Below are positions 9,714 through 18,842 of a stretch of DNA of 64,000 nt, piece after piece. The stretch covers positions 10,186 through 74,185 of the forward strand of contig JAXMBH010000026.1 of assembly GCA_046349975.1 (NCBI GenBank), given 5' to 3'. A program made the translations under genes and the position numbers. The notes under the pieces were generated by a model. The model did no database searches. It saw nothing but the letters and a program-made list of their open reading frames with translations, and was not told the DNA's origin. Every line of letters begins with the position of its first letter. Position 1 is the first letter of the stretch. The stretch is from JABDGM01 sp046349975. Lineage in GTDB: Bacteria > Planctomycetota > Planctomycetia > Pirellulales > Lacipirellulaceae.

Positions 9714-10100
9714 CTATATTCGCGGGGATAACCGCTCTATTTGTTGGGCCAGCTCCCGGGCCGTGAATCCGTGAGCCGTTGCCTCTTTGAGGAATCGCTC
9801 GGCCAGTGTGCGAAGGAGCTGATTTCTCTCCGCCCGAGGCATCGCCTTCGCCGGCGGCGCTTGGCTGCGAATAAATGTTCCCACACCGCGCTTGGTTTCC
9901 AACACACCCTGGCTCTCAAGCTCCGCATACACGCGTGCGACCGTGTTGGCGTTGACTTTCAGGTCGACTGCCAACTGCCGCACGGTCGGCAAACGCTCGC
10001 CGACGCGCAACTCGCCAGTAGCCACGGCCAGCTTGATGCCGCGTTCCACTTGGGCGTAAATCGGCAGTGGGTCGCGGGGATCGATGCGTAACTTGTCCAT
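9714..10100 (-). CDS. GntR-family regulator, YtrA subfamily
   Basis: This 128-residue protein has an N-terminal GntR winged helix-turn-helix at about residues 11-78 (PLPIYAQVERGIKLAVATG, RLPTVRQLAVDLKVNANTVARVY, LETKRGVGTFI). A short helical tail of about 45 residues replaces a ligand-binding domain, the YtrA-type architecture. YtrA regulators usually repress their own operon, which often encodes membrane or ABC proteins. Here the operon partner is the slipin gene directly downstream. A perfect palindrome just upstream of the start (10108-10129) is the likely operator. Confidence 0.92.
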   Translation of the reverse strand: MDKLRIDPRDPLPIYAQVERGIKLAVATGELRVGERLPTVRQLAVDLKVNANTVARVYAELESQGVLETKRGVGTFIRSQAPPAKAMPRAERNQLLRTLAERFLKEATAHGFTARELAQQIERLSPRI

Positions 10101-10107
10101 TGCCCTA

Positions 10108-10129
10108 TTGTACCATTATTTTAGTACAA
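10108..10129 (-). promoter_or_regulatory. operator dyad of the gntR-slipin operon
   Basis: A perfect inverted repeat, TTGTAC-N10-GTACAA, lies 8 bases upstream of the GntR start codon and overlaps AT-rich promoter-like hexamers on the minus strand (TAAAAT, TACAAT). Dyads with GTAC-type half-sites near the start are the expected target of YtrA-class GntR repressors. The repressor could block its own promoter here. The divergent yihY gene begins 73 bases away and might also be affected. Confidence 0.7.
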
Positions 10130-10201
10130 CTCAAGGCCGCGTACTGAGAATGTGGAGGACCGCAAGCGATCGGCCTTGGCCCATCCACGGCGGTCCCTAC
10201 A

Positions 10202-11095
10202 ATGGCGGGCATGACGTACTTCCGCAGACTAAGCAATCGACTATGGAAGGCCCACCTGGGTTTTCAGGACCACGAAGGCTCGCTCTCCGCAGCCTCGATC
10301 GCCTATTACTTGGCACTTTCGTTTTTTCCGCTGCTGCTAATCCTGGTGGCGGGGCTGGCGGCCGTTCTCGCCTGGACGCAAACCGGTCAGGAGGCGCAGC
10401 ATGAACTGCTGGAGACGATTGGCCACCAAGCATCTCCCGATCTGGCTCAGCAGGTGGGGCGGATGCTCAACACGGTAAAAGAACGTGCCCCCGCCAGCGG
10501 CCCGATTGGCTTCCTCGCATTGCTCGCGTCATCGATCGCCATCTTTGCCCAACTCGATGCCGCCTTCGACCGCATCTGGCGGCTTCCCGCTAATCCGCAC
10601 GCTTCATGGCGCGAGTGGGTCGCCCGGCTCGTTTATCAGCGGCTCAAAGCGCTCGGGATGTTGATTGGCGTCGGCGGTTTCATTGTGCTAGTCATGATCT
10701 CGTCCACTGTCATCTCCGCCGTAGAAAGTGCCCTGGAGCCTAAGATAACCATCACACCCTGGGCTCACTGGCTAACGAGTTTATGGACCAACCTCGTCCT
10801 CAATTTGATGGCCTTCACGATGATTTACCGCGTCATTCCCAAACCATCGATCCGGTGGGTCGACGCGATTCGCGGCGGCCTGCTCGCGGCCATCATGTGG
10901 GAAACCGGCCGCCAGGCGCTCGCGGCGTATGTGGTGCACCTCAACTATCCCACCGCTTACGGCGTGATTGGTTCGTTCATCGCCGTCATGCTGTGGGCGT
11001 ATTACGCGGCACTGGTCATTCTATTTGCCGCCGAATATGTACGCGTCCTGAGTGAAGAGCGGCAAGGACAAAAGGAATTGCCGTTGTCAGGCTAG
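10202..11095 (+). CDS. YihY/BrkB-family inner membrane protein
   Basis: This 297-residue polytopic protein has about six membrane segments. The N-terminal FQDHEGSLSAASIAYYLALSFFPLLL block is the family signature, followed by FLALLASSIAIFAQLDAAFDRIW, a central amphipathic region, NLVLNLMAFTMIYRVIP, and the closing YPTAYGVIGSFIAVMLWAYYAALVILFAAEYVRV. The family was once called ribonuclease BN in error; members are thought to be transporters or envelope proteins, with no settled substrate. It is divergent from the gntR-slipin operon. Confidence 0.92.
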   Translation: MAGMTYFRRLSNRLWKAHLGFQDHEGSLSAASIAYYLALSFFPLLLILVAGLAAVLAWTQTGQEAQHELLETIGHQASPDLAQQVGRMLNTVKERAPASGPIGFLALLASSIAIFAQLDAAFDRIWRLPANPHASWREWVARLVYQRLKALGMLIGVGGFIVLVMISSTVISAVESALEPKITITPWAHWLTSLWTNLVLNLMAFTMIYRVIPKPSIRWVDAIRGGLLAAIMWETGRQALAAYVVHLNYPTAYGVIGSFIAVMLWAYYAALVILFAAEYVRVLSEERQGQKELPLSG

Positions 11096-11139
11096 CAAGC
11101 CGTCTCCGAGGAATTGCAGGGCATGATGCAACTTCTTAG

Positions 11140-12280
11140 CTACTGCTGCAGTGCGTCACTCATCGCAGCGGCAATCGGCGCAAAGACCATCAACGGCAAC
11201 CAGGCTGCCAGCGGCGCGGCGAGCCACCCGCTCGATCCCAACGACTGGCAGCCAAGCGTCACCACCATGAAGACGGTCACCACGCCCAGCGACATGCCAA
11301 TCGAAATGAACGGATTCCGATTCGTGCGCGTTACGACGAAGGGCAATCCAAGAAACAACAGTGTCGTATCGAGCAAGGGCTGCAAGAACCGCCCGTGAAT
11401 CGCTACTCGCACGTCGGCGCCCAAGTCGGTGCTCGGGCTGCGCAGCTGTTGGATCATCTCGTTGGTCGAGGCAAAATCTCGCCACGTCGCTCCCGCCGCC
11501 AGGAACTCGAACGACACGCCGCTCGCGACAAAAATCTGGTCTGGCTTCAGCCAGTCGCTGCCCACGGGTGTATAAACGACCGGCTTGTCATCCAGCAGGA
11601 GCGCAGGGCTCTTTAATAAGGCCTTCGGGTTGGTTACGCCCGACAACAGGTATCCACTCGGCAGATCGCCATTGGCGGGAAGAAAAACGGCCTCTTTCGC
11701 CGTGAGCTGCTTGCCGAACTGATCAAACTGCCGCGACAGCATGAAATTGGGTTTGATGATTTTTTTTGCTGCCGGCACGATCTTCTCGCCGCCCAGGAGA
11801 ATATCGGTTTGCGTATCGAACCGCGATTGCATGATCGTTTCTTGATCGCCACCGAGGTTCTTGAAATCGTTCGTCAGGTGCTCGCGAATGCGCGGCATCA
11901 CAATTTCGCGGTTCGCCGCGGCCAATATGCCCACGCCAATCGCCGCCAGCAGCACAGGCCGCAGCACGCGCAGCCGAGAAACCCCCGCCGCCAATAAGGC
12001 CGTCATTTCCTGATGCCGCTGGATCCATGTGATCGTGAACATGACGGCGAATAAGTGTCAGCACACCCGCCGTGCGGTCAAAAAACGCAACTGCCCGATA
12101 GGCGTAGTAAGTGGCCATTACGGCCATTGGATTAAGGTGGTTCTTGTCGCCATAGTCGAGGAAGTGATCCAGATGGCTGAACGCATCGATCACGATGTAC
12201 AGCCCAATGAGGCTCATCAAGCAGATAACGAGCACTTGAACGAACTGCCGCAGCATGTAGCGGTCAATGATCGTGAGCAT
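11140..12280 (-). CDS. LptF/LptG-family permease, frameshifted
   Basis: Two overlapping minus-strand frames together make one protein of about 380 residues. The first part (from ATG 12280: LTIIDRYMLRQFVQVLVICLMSLIGLYIVI) is the LptG-type N-terminus with its first membrane helix. The second part continues with MFTITWIQRHQEMTALLAAG, a periplasmic domain, and C-terminal membrane helices (LLDTTLLFLGLPFVV, FISIGMSLGVVTVFMVV, WLAAPLAAWLPLMVF). The frames join if one base between about 12049 and 12055 is removed. Family members are the permease subunits of the lipopolysaccharide export ABC machine LptB2FG. An ATG at 12280 is preferred to 12313. Whether the gene is truly broken or the sequence has an error cannot be settled here; see the frameshift findings. 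Confidence 0.8.
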
Positions 12281-12428
12281 GGCAGCCGGGCGTCCCCAGG
12301 GAATACTGAGCAAGATGCGGCGAGAGGGTAGTTCAGCAGCCGAGTGGGGGTCAATACGGAAGCTGGGCCTGATATAATTGGCGGCGTGCTAGCAACGATA
12401 CTTCAGGCTTTCTCGGCCGTCCTCACCA

Positions 12429-13295
12429 ATGCCGACAACTCGCGATACCGCTTTGAGACCAGCTGGCAAGGCCGCAGAAATCCTGCGAGCCGGCAGCCGG
12501 GGCATCGCCAGCTTGCGGCGCTCGGCCTTGCGCTTTGGCGGCGGCTTTGCCGACCTCATCTTTCCTCCTTGCTGCTTGAGCTGCAACGTGGAACTAAATG
12601 CCGTCACCCCAGCGATTCGTTCTGCTTCGCTGTGCCAAGAGTGCTATGACGACTTGGAGATTTTTTCGGATCCGGTCTGCACGCGTTGTGGTGCGCCGGT
12701 CCCGTTCGCTCGGGCTGCTGCAGACAGCGAGCCAACCCCCATCAACACGGATGCCGGGTGCTATCGCTGCCGGGGACGCAAGCTGTGGTTTGATACAACA
12801 ATCGCCCTCGGGCACTACGGCGGCCGCTTGCGCGACTTGGTCCTCCACATGAAGGACTACCAGGGCGATGCCGTGTCGCTGGCGATGGGCCGCTTGCTGT
12901 GGACGATACGGGGCGAGCGTCTTACTGCACTCGCCGCAGATGTTATCGTTCCCATTCCACTTCATTGGCGTCGGCGAATCGTCCACCGCACCAACTCGGC
13001 AGGAATATTGGCCGAAGTTCTCGCGTCGAGAATGCACCTGCCCTCCGCCAACGGCTTGCTCAAACGCACCCGCAGCACACTCCGCCAATTCGACTTGACT
13101 CCCACAAAACGCTGGGAAAATGTGCGACGGGCCTTTGCCGTCCGAGCGGGCTATCATTTAAGGAATGCCCATGTCGTGCTGATCGACGACATCCTGACAA
13201 CCGGCGCGACTTGCAGCGAAGCCGCTCGCGCACTTCGCGATGCCGGTGCGGGCCAAGTGTCCATCGCCGTGGTTGCGAGGGCTTTCGGTGATTGA
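12429..13295 (+). CDS. ComF-family phosphoribosyltransferase-like protein
   Basis: At 288 residues it is slightly longer than typical ComF. An N-terminal zinc-ribbon region carries paired cysteines (PPCCLSCN, CQECYDDL, CTRCGAP, CYRCRGR), followed by the FDTTIALGHYGGRLRDLVLHMKD block and a phosphoribosyltransferase fold with the PRPP loop VVLIDDILTTGATC near residue 255. The RQFDLTPTKRWENVRRAF segment is also characteristic. ComF proteins are required for uptake of single-stranded DNA in competent bacteria, but in most phyla the role is unproven. It starts about 150 bases from the divergent lptG-like gene. Confidence 0.92.
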   Translation: MPTTRDTALRPAGKAAEILRAGSRGIASLRRSALRFGGGFADLIFPPCCLSCNVELNAVTPAIRSASLCQECYDDLEIFSDPVCTRCGAPVPFARAAADSEPTPINTDAGCYRCRGRKLWFDTTIALGHYGGRLRDLVLHMKDYQGDAVSLAMGRLLWTIRGERLTALAADVIVPIPLHWRRRIVHRTNSAGILAEVLASRMHLPSANGLLKRTRSTLRQFDLTPTKRWENVRRAFAVRAGYHLRNAHVVLIDDILTTGATCSEAARALRDAGAGQVSIAVVARAFGD

Positions 13296-13334
13296 GTCGG
13301 CGACAACTACCAGGCGAACTCGTAGCAGTGCTGA

Positions 13335-14336
13335 ATGAGGGTAAACGTGAACCTTGACGAACGATTGAACGAGATCAATGCACCCAAGCGCATTGGGCCG
13401 TTTCGGCGCGCGGTGTTCCGCGGTCTCGGGATTTTGCTGCCACCGCTACTGACGATCGTCATCTTTCTCTGGGTTGCGAATACTGTTGCCGTCTACCTGC
13501 TCAACCCGCTCGAAAACGCCACACGCGCCGTGGCGGTGAATTACTTTGCCGATATTCGCACGCCCAACGATGTCGACGTTCACCCTAATCCGGGCGACAA
13601 GGTTACGCTTGACGGCCAAACGTATGCCTTCACTTCGAAGGGTACGATTTCGATCAACGACAAGGTCTATCATCGCACCGAAGACGGCCGGTTCATTCCA
13701 GCGGAAGTGTTCGAAGAGGTTCGCAAGGGCGTTGGTCGCGACCCCATGCCCACGACCGCGAAGGGCATCTACAGTTGGTATGTGGAGCACTATTGGCTAC
13801 CGAAACGCTTTGTCATTCCGGTTTACTTGTGTCTGTTTCTGCTGGTCTTGTACCTGCTTGGCAAATTCCTCGCGGCCGGCGTCGGGCACTTTTTCTGGAA
13901 CCAGTTCGAGCGAATCATCCATCGCTTGCCGCTCGTCAGCAATGTCTATTCCTCAATTAAACAGGTCACGGATTTCCTGTTTTCCGAACCCGAGATGCAG
14001 TACACGCGGGTCGTGGCGATCGAGTACCCGCGGCGTGGCATCTGGACGCTCGGATTCATCACCGGCGAAGGCATGCGCGATATTCAAAGTACCGTCGAAG
14101 AAACCGTGGTTTCCGCGTTCGTGCCGCACTCGCCGATGCCATTCACGGGGTTTGCCGTGACAGTGAAAAAGAGTGAAACGATCGACCTGAGCATTACCGT
14201 CGATCAAGCAATCCAATTCGTCGTCAGCTGTGGTGTCGTGATTCCGCCAACTCCCGGCAGCAGCGCACCACTCGCAGGCGTAACGCCGCGTGGCGAACGA
14301 CTGCAACTCTCTGGCGCCACGGAGAGCAATGGCTAA
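13335..14336 (+). CDS. DUF502 family membrane protein with a long inter-helix insertion
   Basis: This 333-residue protein has the DUF502 (COG2928) signature: a first helix (GLGILLPPLLTIVIFLWV), a second (IPVYLCLFLLVLYLLGKF), then FFWNQFERIIHRLPLVSNVYSSIKQ, and the C-terminal beta region with PRRGIWTLGFITGEG and VPHSPMPFTGFAV. Between the two helices lies a stretch of about 110 residues, including a small beta-like segment (DKVTLDGQTYAFTSKG), where typical members have a short loop. Function is unknown. Its last 8 bases overlap the start of hemC, implying translational coupling. Confidence 0.88.
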   Translation: MRVNVNLDERLNEINAPKRIGPFRRAVFRGLGILLPPLLTIVIFLWVANTVAVYLLNPLENATRAVAVNYFADIRTPNDVDVHPNPGDKVTLDGQTYAFTSKGTISINDKVYHRTEDGRFIPAEVFEEVRKGVGRDPMPTTAKGIYSWYVEHYWLPKRFVIPVYLCLFLLVLYLLGKFLAAGVGHFFWNQFERIIHRLPLVSNVYSSIKQVTDFLFSEPEMQYTRVVAIEYPRRGIWTLGFITGEGMRDIQSTVEETVVSAFVPHSPMPFTGFAVTVKKSETIDLSITVDQAIQFVVSCGVVIPPTPGSSAPLAGVTPRGERLQLSGATESNG

Positions 14337-15322
14337 TACCTCGCCACAGCAGCGAACATTGCGGTTGGGCACCCGCGGCAGTCAACTTGCCCGCTGGCAA
14401 GCCGAGTGGGTCGCCAGTACGTTGCGAAAGCTAGGCCACACGGTCGAACTGGTCGAAATCAGTACGCACGGCGATATGGACCGCGCGCCCCATCGAAACA
14501 ATCGGCACGCAAGGAGTATTTACCAAGGCGATCCAGCAAGCGCTCTTGGCTGGCGATGTGGATCTCGCCGTCCACAGCCTCAAAGATCTGCCAACCGCTC
14601 CCACGACCGGCCTAAGTCTTGCCGCAGTTCCGCCACGCGAAAGCCCGGCCGACGTTTTAGTGCTCAGTGCTTCAAGTGCCTCATGCGCGTCGCAAATTTC
14701 GCAAGTTTCTCCCCACTCTCTGCTCCAAGCTCCCAACTCTCACCTCCCCCACGGTGCGCGCATTGGGACGGGGAGTCTGCGGCGTAAGGCACAACTCTGC
14801 CATCTGCGTCCTGATCTCGTCGTGGAAGAAGTTCGTGGCAATGTCGAAACTCGGTTGCGAAAGGCCGACGACGGTGAATTCGCAGCAGTTGTCCTGGCGG
14901 AAGCCGGTCTGCGACGCCTAGGACTCACCTCACGCATTAAGCACGTCTTGCCATTCGATATCATGCTGCCAGCCGTCGGGCAGGGGGCCCTCGGAATCGA
15001 ATGCCGGGCCAATGACGACGCGACGGCAGCTGCTCTCCGGCCACTGGATGACGCCGCAACTCACGCCGCGGTCACCGCGGAGCGTGCGCTCCTCGAATCA
15101 TTGCGCGGCGGATGCATGGCGCCAGTCGGCGCACTTGCAACGGTTGAAAGTGGCAAGCTTGGCCTGCAAGCAGTTGTGCTTAATATCAACGGCAGCCGGC
15201 GGCTCTTTGCCAGCGACGCGACCGAACCAAGCCGGGCCGCGGAGCTCGGTCGCCGCGTTGCCGAATCGCTTCTCCAACAGGGCGCGGCCGAATTGATTGC
15301 CGGCAGCCGCTCAGGAAAATAA
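14329..15322 (+). CDS. hemC: porphobilinogen deaminase (hydroxymethylbilane synthase), frameshifted
   Basis: HemC condenses four porphobilinogen molecules into hydroxymethylbilane in haem synthesis. The N-terminal frame gives LRLGTRGSQLARWQAEWV and VEISTHGDMDR; the rest continues in another frame with IGTQGVFTKAIQ, AVHSLKDLPT, the RIGTGSLRR block, VRGNVETRL, LPAVGQGALGIE and the cofactor-cysteine region LRGGCMAPVG. The frames rejoin at about 14482-14486 if one CG unit is restored to the short CG run, giving the sequence DRARPIE. About 331 residues result. A Ser/Pro-rich stretch of about 25 residues (SASCASQISQ... to SHLP) sits before GARIGTGSLRR where homologues have a short link. The gene overlaps DUF502 and is followed after 4 bases by a zincin gene. 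Confidence 0.85.
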
Positions 15323-15326
15323 CGGC

Positions 15327-15722
15327 ATGGAGCCAGAACTCCGTCAACTATTTGACCAGCAAGTAGAGGCTGTGGTCGCTGACCTGCCGCCAGAGGTTCG
15401 CGACTTCATGAAGGAAGTCCCGATGGTCGTCGAGGACTATCCTTCACGCGAAGTCATGCGCCGCATGCGAATTCGCCACCCATCGCACCTATACGGCCTC
15501 TACACAGGTATCCCCCGCATCAAACGCAGCGTCGAACAGTGGGGCGTGCCTTCCGACGTCGTCCACATCTTTCGCCTCGGCCTTCTCACTCGCTCGCGCT
15601 CGCGCGACGGCACGCTAAATGAGGCCGAACTACGGAATCAAATCCGTCGGACCATTCTCCACGAGTATGGCCACCACGTGGGCCTCACCGAGCGCGACCT
15701 CCGCGATTTGGGTTACGGCTGA
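15327..15722 (+). CDS. small zincin-like metallopeptidase family protein
   Basis: The 131-residue protein matches the compact metallopeptidase family once called DUF1025. Features are an acidic N-terminal helix (LRQLFDQQVEAVVADLPPEVRDFM), the block HLYGLYTGIPRIKRS, the VVHIFRLGLL strand, and a C-terminal zinc-binding HEYGHHVG (HExxH). Proteolytic activity has rarely been tested. The ATG at 15327 is chosen because it lies 4 bases after the hemC stop; an upstream in-frame start would overlap hemC. Confidence 0.85.
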   Translation: MEPELRQLFDQQVEAVVADLPPEVRDFMKEVPMVVEDYPSREVMRRMRIRHPSHLYGLYTGIPRIKRSVEQWGVPSDVVHIFRLGLLTRSRSRDGTLNEAELRNQIRRTILHEYGHHVGLTERDLRDLGYG

Positions 15723-15961
15723 GCGCACCGCTCGCAACACGCAGAATCTGCCGATTCTCAATCGGGTATCGGCAGTGTTCGCCGCTGCTGCCGCGAATTC
15801 CGCGACGCTAGCACTTAAAGCGCCGGCACGCTGAATCCCGCGCAAGCCGGCAACCGCCAATGGCTTACGCACCAAGGTCGTCGCCGCATCTCTATTCGGC
15901 ACGCGGCTTGCCTTGTGGACCGCACACGCAGGGGGGCCACTTGCGTACCCACTCGTCTCTC

Positions 15962-16717
15962 ATGCCGTACGGAATGTACATTTCGGCCGAGGGCGCCAAT
16001 GCCCAGGCTAAGCGTTTGGAAGTCATCGCCAACAATATGGCGAATGTCGACACGGCCGGCTTCAAGCAAGATGTCGCCATGTTCCAAGCTCGCTTCGCCG
16101 AGGCCATTCAAAAAGGCCAGGCGGCGCCCGGCGACGGCTCGATCAACGACATCGGCGGCGGCGTCAAAATCAACAACGTGAAAACCGATTTCGCTCCCGG
16201 CGAGATGAAACGCACGGGCAGCGATCTCGATGTCGCGATCGGGGGCCAAGGCTTTTTTCACATCCGCGGCGACGACGGCAAGTCATACCTTTCCCGTGCC
16301 GGAGCATTCGAACTCGACGCCCAAGGCCGCCTGGTCACGCAAAATGGCCAACGGCCCGTACTCGATCAGCAAGACTCCGAGATCGTGCTCTCGCGAAATG
16401 CGCCCGTCGATATCTCGGCCGACGGCTTCATCCGCCAATCAGGAACTCTCTACGCTTTGGGCATGTCGCGGCCTGAATCGCTGGACGCAATGGTGAAGGT
16501 CGGCAACAACCTCTGGCAACCAAGCGGCGATATCCAACCACTTGCGTTGAGTGAGCGCAACGTTCGTCAGGGCTACTTGGAAGTCTCAGGCGCCAATCCC
16601 GTTCAATCGATGATGGCCATGATTGAGACCACACGCGCCTTCGAAGCCAACAGCCGTATGATCCAGAACCAAGATTCGATGACGGGTAGCCTCATTAGCC
16701 GCGCCTTGCATGCTTAG
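15962..16717 (+). CDS. flgF: flagellar basal-body rod protein FlgF
   Basis: This 251-residue rod protein belongs to the FlgE/FlgF/FlgG family. The N-terminal coil segment with NNMANVDTAGFKQDVAMF is present, then the beta domain (DVAIGGQGFFHIRGDDGKSY, SRAGAFELDAQGRLV) and the C-terminal helix (GYLEVSGANPVQSMMAMIETTRAFEANSRMI) that packs into the axial structure. Order (first of a pair with flgG) and shorter length support FlgF rather than FlgG. The ATG at 15962 is preferred; the upstream frame to 15860 does not resemble the family. It heads the flagellar run; flgB, flgC, flgD and flgE are not in this window. Confidence 0.9.
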   Translation: MPYGMYISAEGANAQAKRLEVIANNMANVDTAGFKQDVAMFQARFAEAIQKGQAAPGDGSINDIGGGVKINNVKTDFAPGEMKRTGSDLDVAIGGQGFFHIRGDDGKSYLSRAGAFELDAQGRLVTQNGQRPVLDQQDSEIVLSRNAPVDISADGFIRQSGTLYALGMSRPESLDAMVKVGNNLWQPSGDIQPLALSERNVRQGYLEVSGANPVQSMMAMIETTRAFEANSRMIQNQDSMTGSLISRALHA

Positions 16718-16761
16718 TCGATTGGGCACATAACCGTAAACCCTCAACCCTCAACCGCCTC

Positions 16762-17565
16762 ATGACCGTCCAAACGCTTTACACGGCCGCCACTGGCATG
16801 TCGGCTCTGGAAACCAAGCTCGACGTGATCGCCAATAACATGGCGAACATCAACACGACCGGCTTCAAGAAAGATCGTGCGAACTTTGAAGATATTTTCT
16901 ACCGCCAGTACCGGCTGCCTGGCGCCGAAGACGCCGATGGCACCCGCACCGCAACGGGTATCGAAGTCGGTCTCGGCACGCGTGTCTCTAGCACCCAATC
17001 GAACTTCAAGCAGGGTTCTTTCGAAACCACAAACAATCCACTTGATTTCGCCGTCGAGGGCGATGGTTTCTTCCAAGTGCGAAATCCTAACGGCGACCCC
17101 TACTACACGCGCGCCGGGAACTTTAATCTCAACGCCGATGGCCAAATCGTACTGGGCTCCGCCCAAAACGGTTACGTGCTGGAACCCGCCATCAGCGTGC
17201 CGCCTGAGGCGACCGGCATCGTGGTCACGGCCGACGGGCAAGTTCAATACAGCACGCAGAACTCGACGTCACTCACGACACTCGGACAAATCCAACTGGC
17301 CAAGTTCGTCAATCCGGACGGCATGATCAAGCTCGGCGATAACCTTTATCAAAGAACAGACGCTTCCGGCGATCCAACAACAGGCAACCCAGGCAAAGAC
17401 GGCTTCGGCAATATCCGCCAAGGTTTCTTGGAAGCATCGAACGTCGAGCCCGTTAACGAGCTGATTGATTTGATTACCACGCAGCGCTCGTTTGAGTTGA
17501 ATTCCCAGGTCGTGCAAGCCGGCGACCAAATTATGCAAATCGTCGCTAACTTACGACGTGTTTAG
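16762..17565 (+). CDS. flgG: flagellar distal rod protein FlgG
   Basis: A 267-residue protein of normal FlgG length. TLYTAATGMSALETKLDVIANNMANINTTGFKKDRANFEDI is the FlgG N-terminus, followed by DFAVEGDGFFQVRNPNGDPYYTRAGNF and the C-terminal helix with VEPVNELIDLITTQRSFELNSQVV. FlgG forms the distal rod that passes through the P and L rings encoded just downstream. The gene sits 44 bases after flgF. Confidence 0.95.
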   Translation: MTVQTLYTAATGMSALETKLDVIANNMANINTTGFKKDRANFEDIFYRQYRLPGAEDADGTRTATGIEVGLGTRVSSTQSNFKQGSFETTNNPLDFAVEGDGFFQVRNPNGDPYYTRAGNFNLNADGQIVLGSAQNGYVLEPAISVPPEATGIVVTADGQVQYSTQNSTSLTTLGQIQLAKFVNPDGMIKLGDNLYQRTDASGDPTTGNPGKDGFGNIRQGFLEASNVEPVNELIDLITTQRSFELNSQVVQAGDQIMQIVANLRRV

Positions 17566-17623
17566 CGCCAACGAACCAAAACTCCTGCGACGCAACTCCG
17601 TAACCAACTATCATTTCACTACC

Positions 17624-18795
17624 ATGCCCGACAATGCTCCTCAATTCGCTTTCGCCTGCATTGCGGTGGCGCTCGTGGTCGCCACGCCCTCGTGGGCGGC
17701 ATGCGAAGTCAAGCTTCGTGACCGTGTCGCGCCGAAGTCGAGCGTGGTGCGGCTGGGCGATGTCGCCGAGGTTGTCGGTGTCGATCGCCAACAATCGCGA
17801 CGGCTGGCAGCCGTGCCGCTGATGCCCGCCCCGGCACCGAGTACGCAGCGTTATCTTCGCAAGCAGGAAATCGCCGATATGATCGCCGCCAGCGGCTTCG
17901 AGCTCGGCGAGGTTCGCTTTAGCGGCGCGCAGCGCGTGGCTATCGAATCGGCATCCCCGGTCAAACAAGCTGCGTTCGAAACGCCAACGGGCGACGCCGA
18001 CGCAGCCCCGCTGAACCGCCATGCGGCACTTCTCGCAGGCAAAGCCCTCCCAGCCGACACCAGTCAACCGCTCGACGAGGCTCAAGCCAACGAAGCGAAA
18101 TCGCTTGCCCGTCAGGCTATCGCCGACTACGTCAAGCGTGTGACGGCGAAGCCCGAAGTTGGTGAAATCGAATGTTCGCCGAACGACAAGCAACTTGCTC
18201 AACTTGCAGCCGCCAAGACGGCGCCGGTGTGCAGCGGCGGTGCGGCGCCCTGGACCGGCAAGCAGAAATTCAGCTTATCGTTTGCGACCGCTGCCGGCCC
18301 GGTCGAAATGCCCGTTTACGCATCCGTCAACGAAGCGCCAATTCCGGTCGTCGTCGCGCTTCGTGCCGTACCGCGCGGAAATCCGCTCACTGCGGCCGAT
18401 GTCGAAGTACGACGGATGGATCCCAAGTCGGCCGGTCAACGGGCAAGTTTCGATTCCATCGAAAAGTGCTCGGGCTCGAAGCTCGCCAACCCTTGCAGCC
18501 CGGGGCGATCGTGTTTTCCGACGATGTTCGCTCACCCATCCTCGTTAAACGCGGTGAATTGATCTCTGTCGCTGCACAGGGCGGCGGCATCCGCGTTCGC
18601 ACGACCGCCAAATCGCTACAGGAAGGCTCGAAAGGCGATCTCATTCCGGTCGAGTCACTGCAAACGAAACAACGGTTCGACGTTCGTGTTGCGGGATTCC
18701 GTGAAGCCACGATTTTCACCGCCTCGCGCGAAAATGTCGCGCAGCAGACTGCAGGCTCCGAATCCGCCACCCGCCCGACTTCACTCAACCGCTAA
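17624..18795 (+). CDS. flgA: flagellar P-ring assembly chaperone FlgA, frameshifted
   Basis: FlgA is a periplasmic chaperone for P-ring (FlgI) assembly. The first frame starts with a signal peptide (FAFACIAVALVVATPSWA), followed by a long N-terminal region and the first half of the SAF-type domain (VVVALRAVPRGNPLTAADVEVRRMD). At about 18464-18467 the conserved sequence moves to the next frame (VLGLEARQPLQPGAIVFSDDV, LVKRGELISVAAQGGGIRV, GDLIPVESLQTKQRFDVRV). Restoring one base (GAAAAGTG to GAAAAGGTG) gives one protein of about 390 residues. The ATG at 17624 is preferred because it puts the signal peptide at the N-terminus. Confidence 0.85.
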
Positions 18796-18842
18796 TTCTT
18801 GTCGCCAGAATTTTGAACCGACCCAAATATCGCACTCATCAA

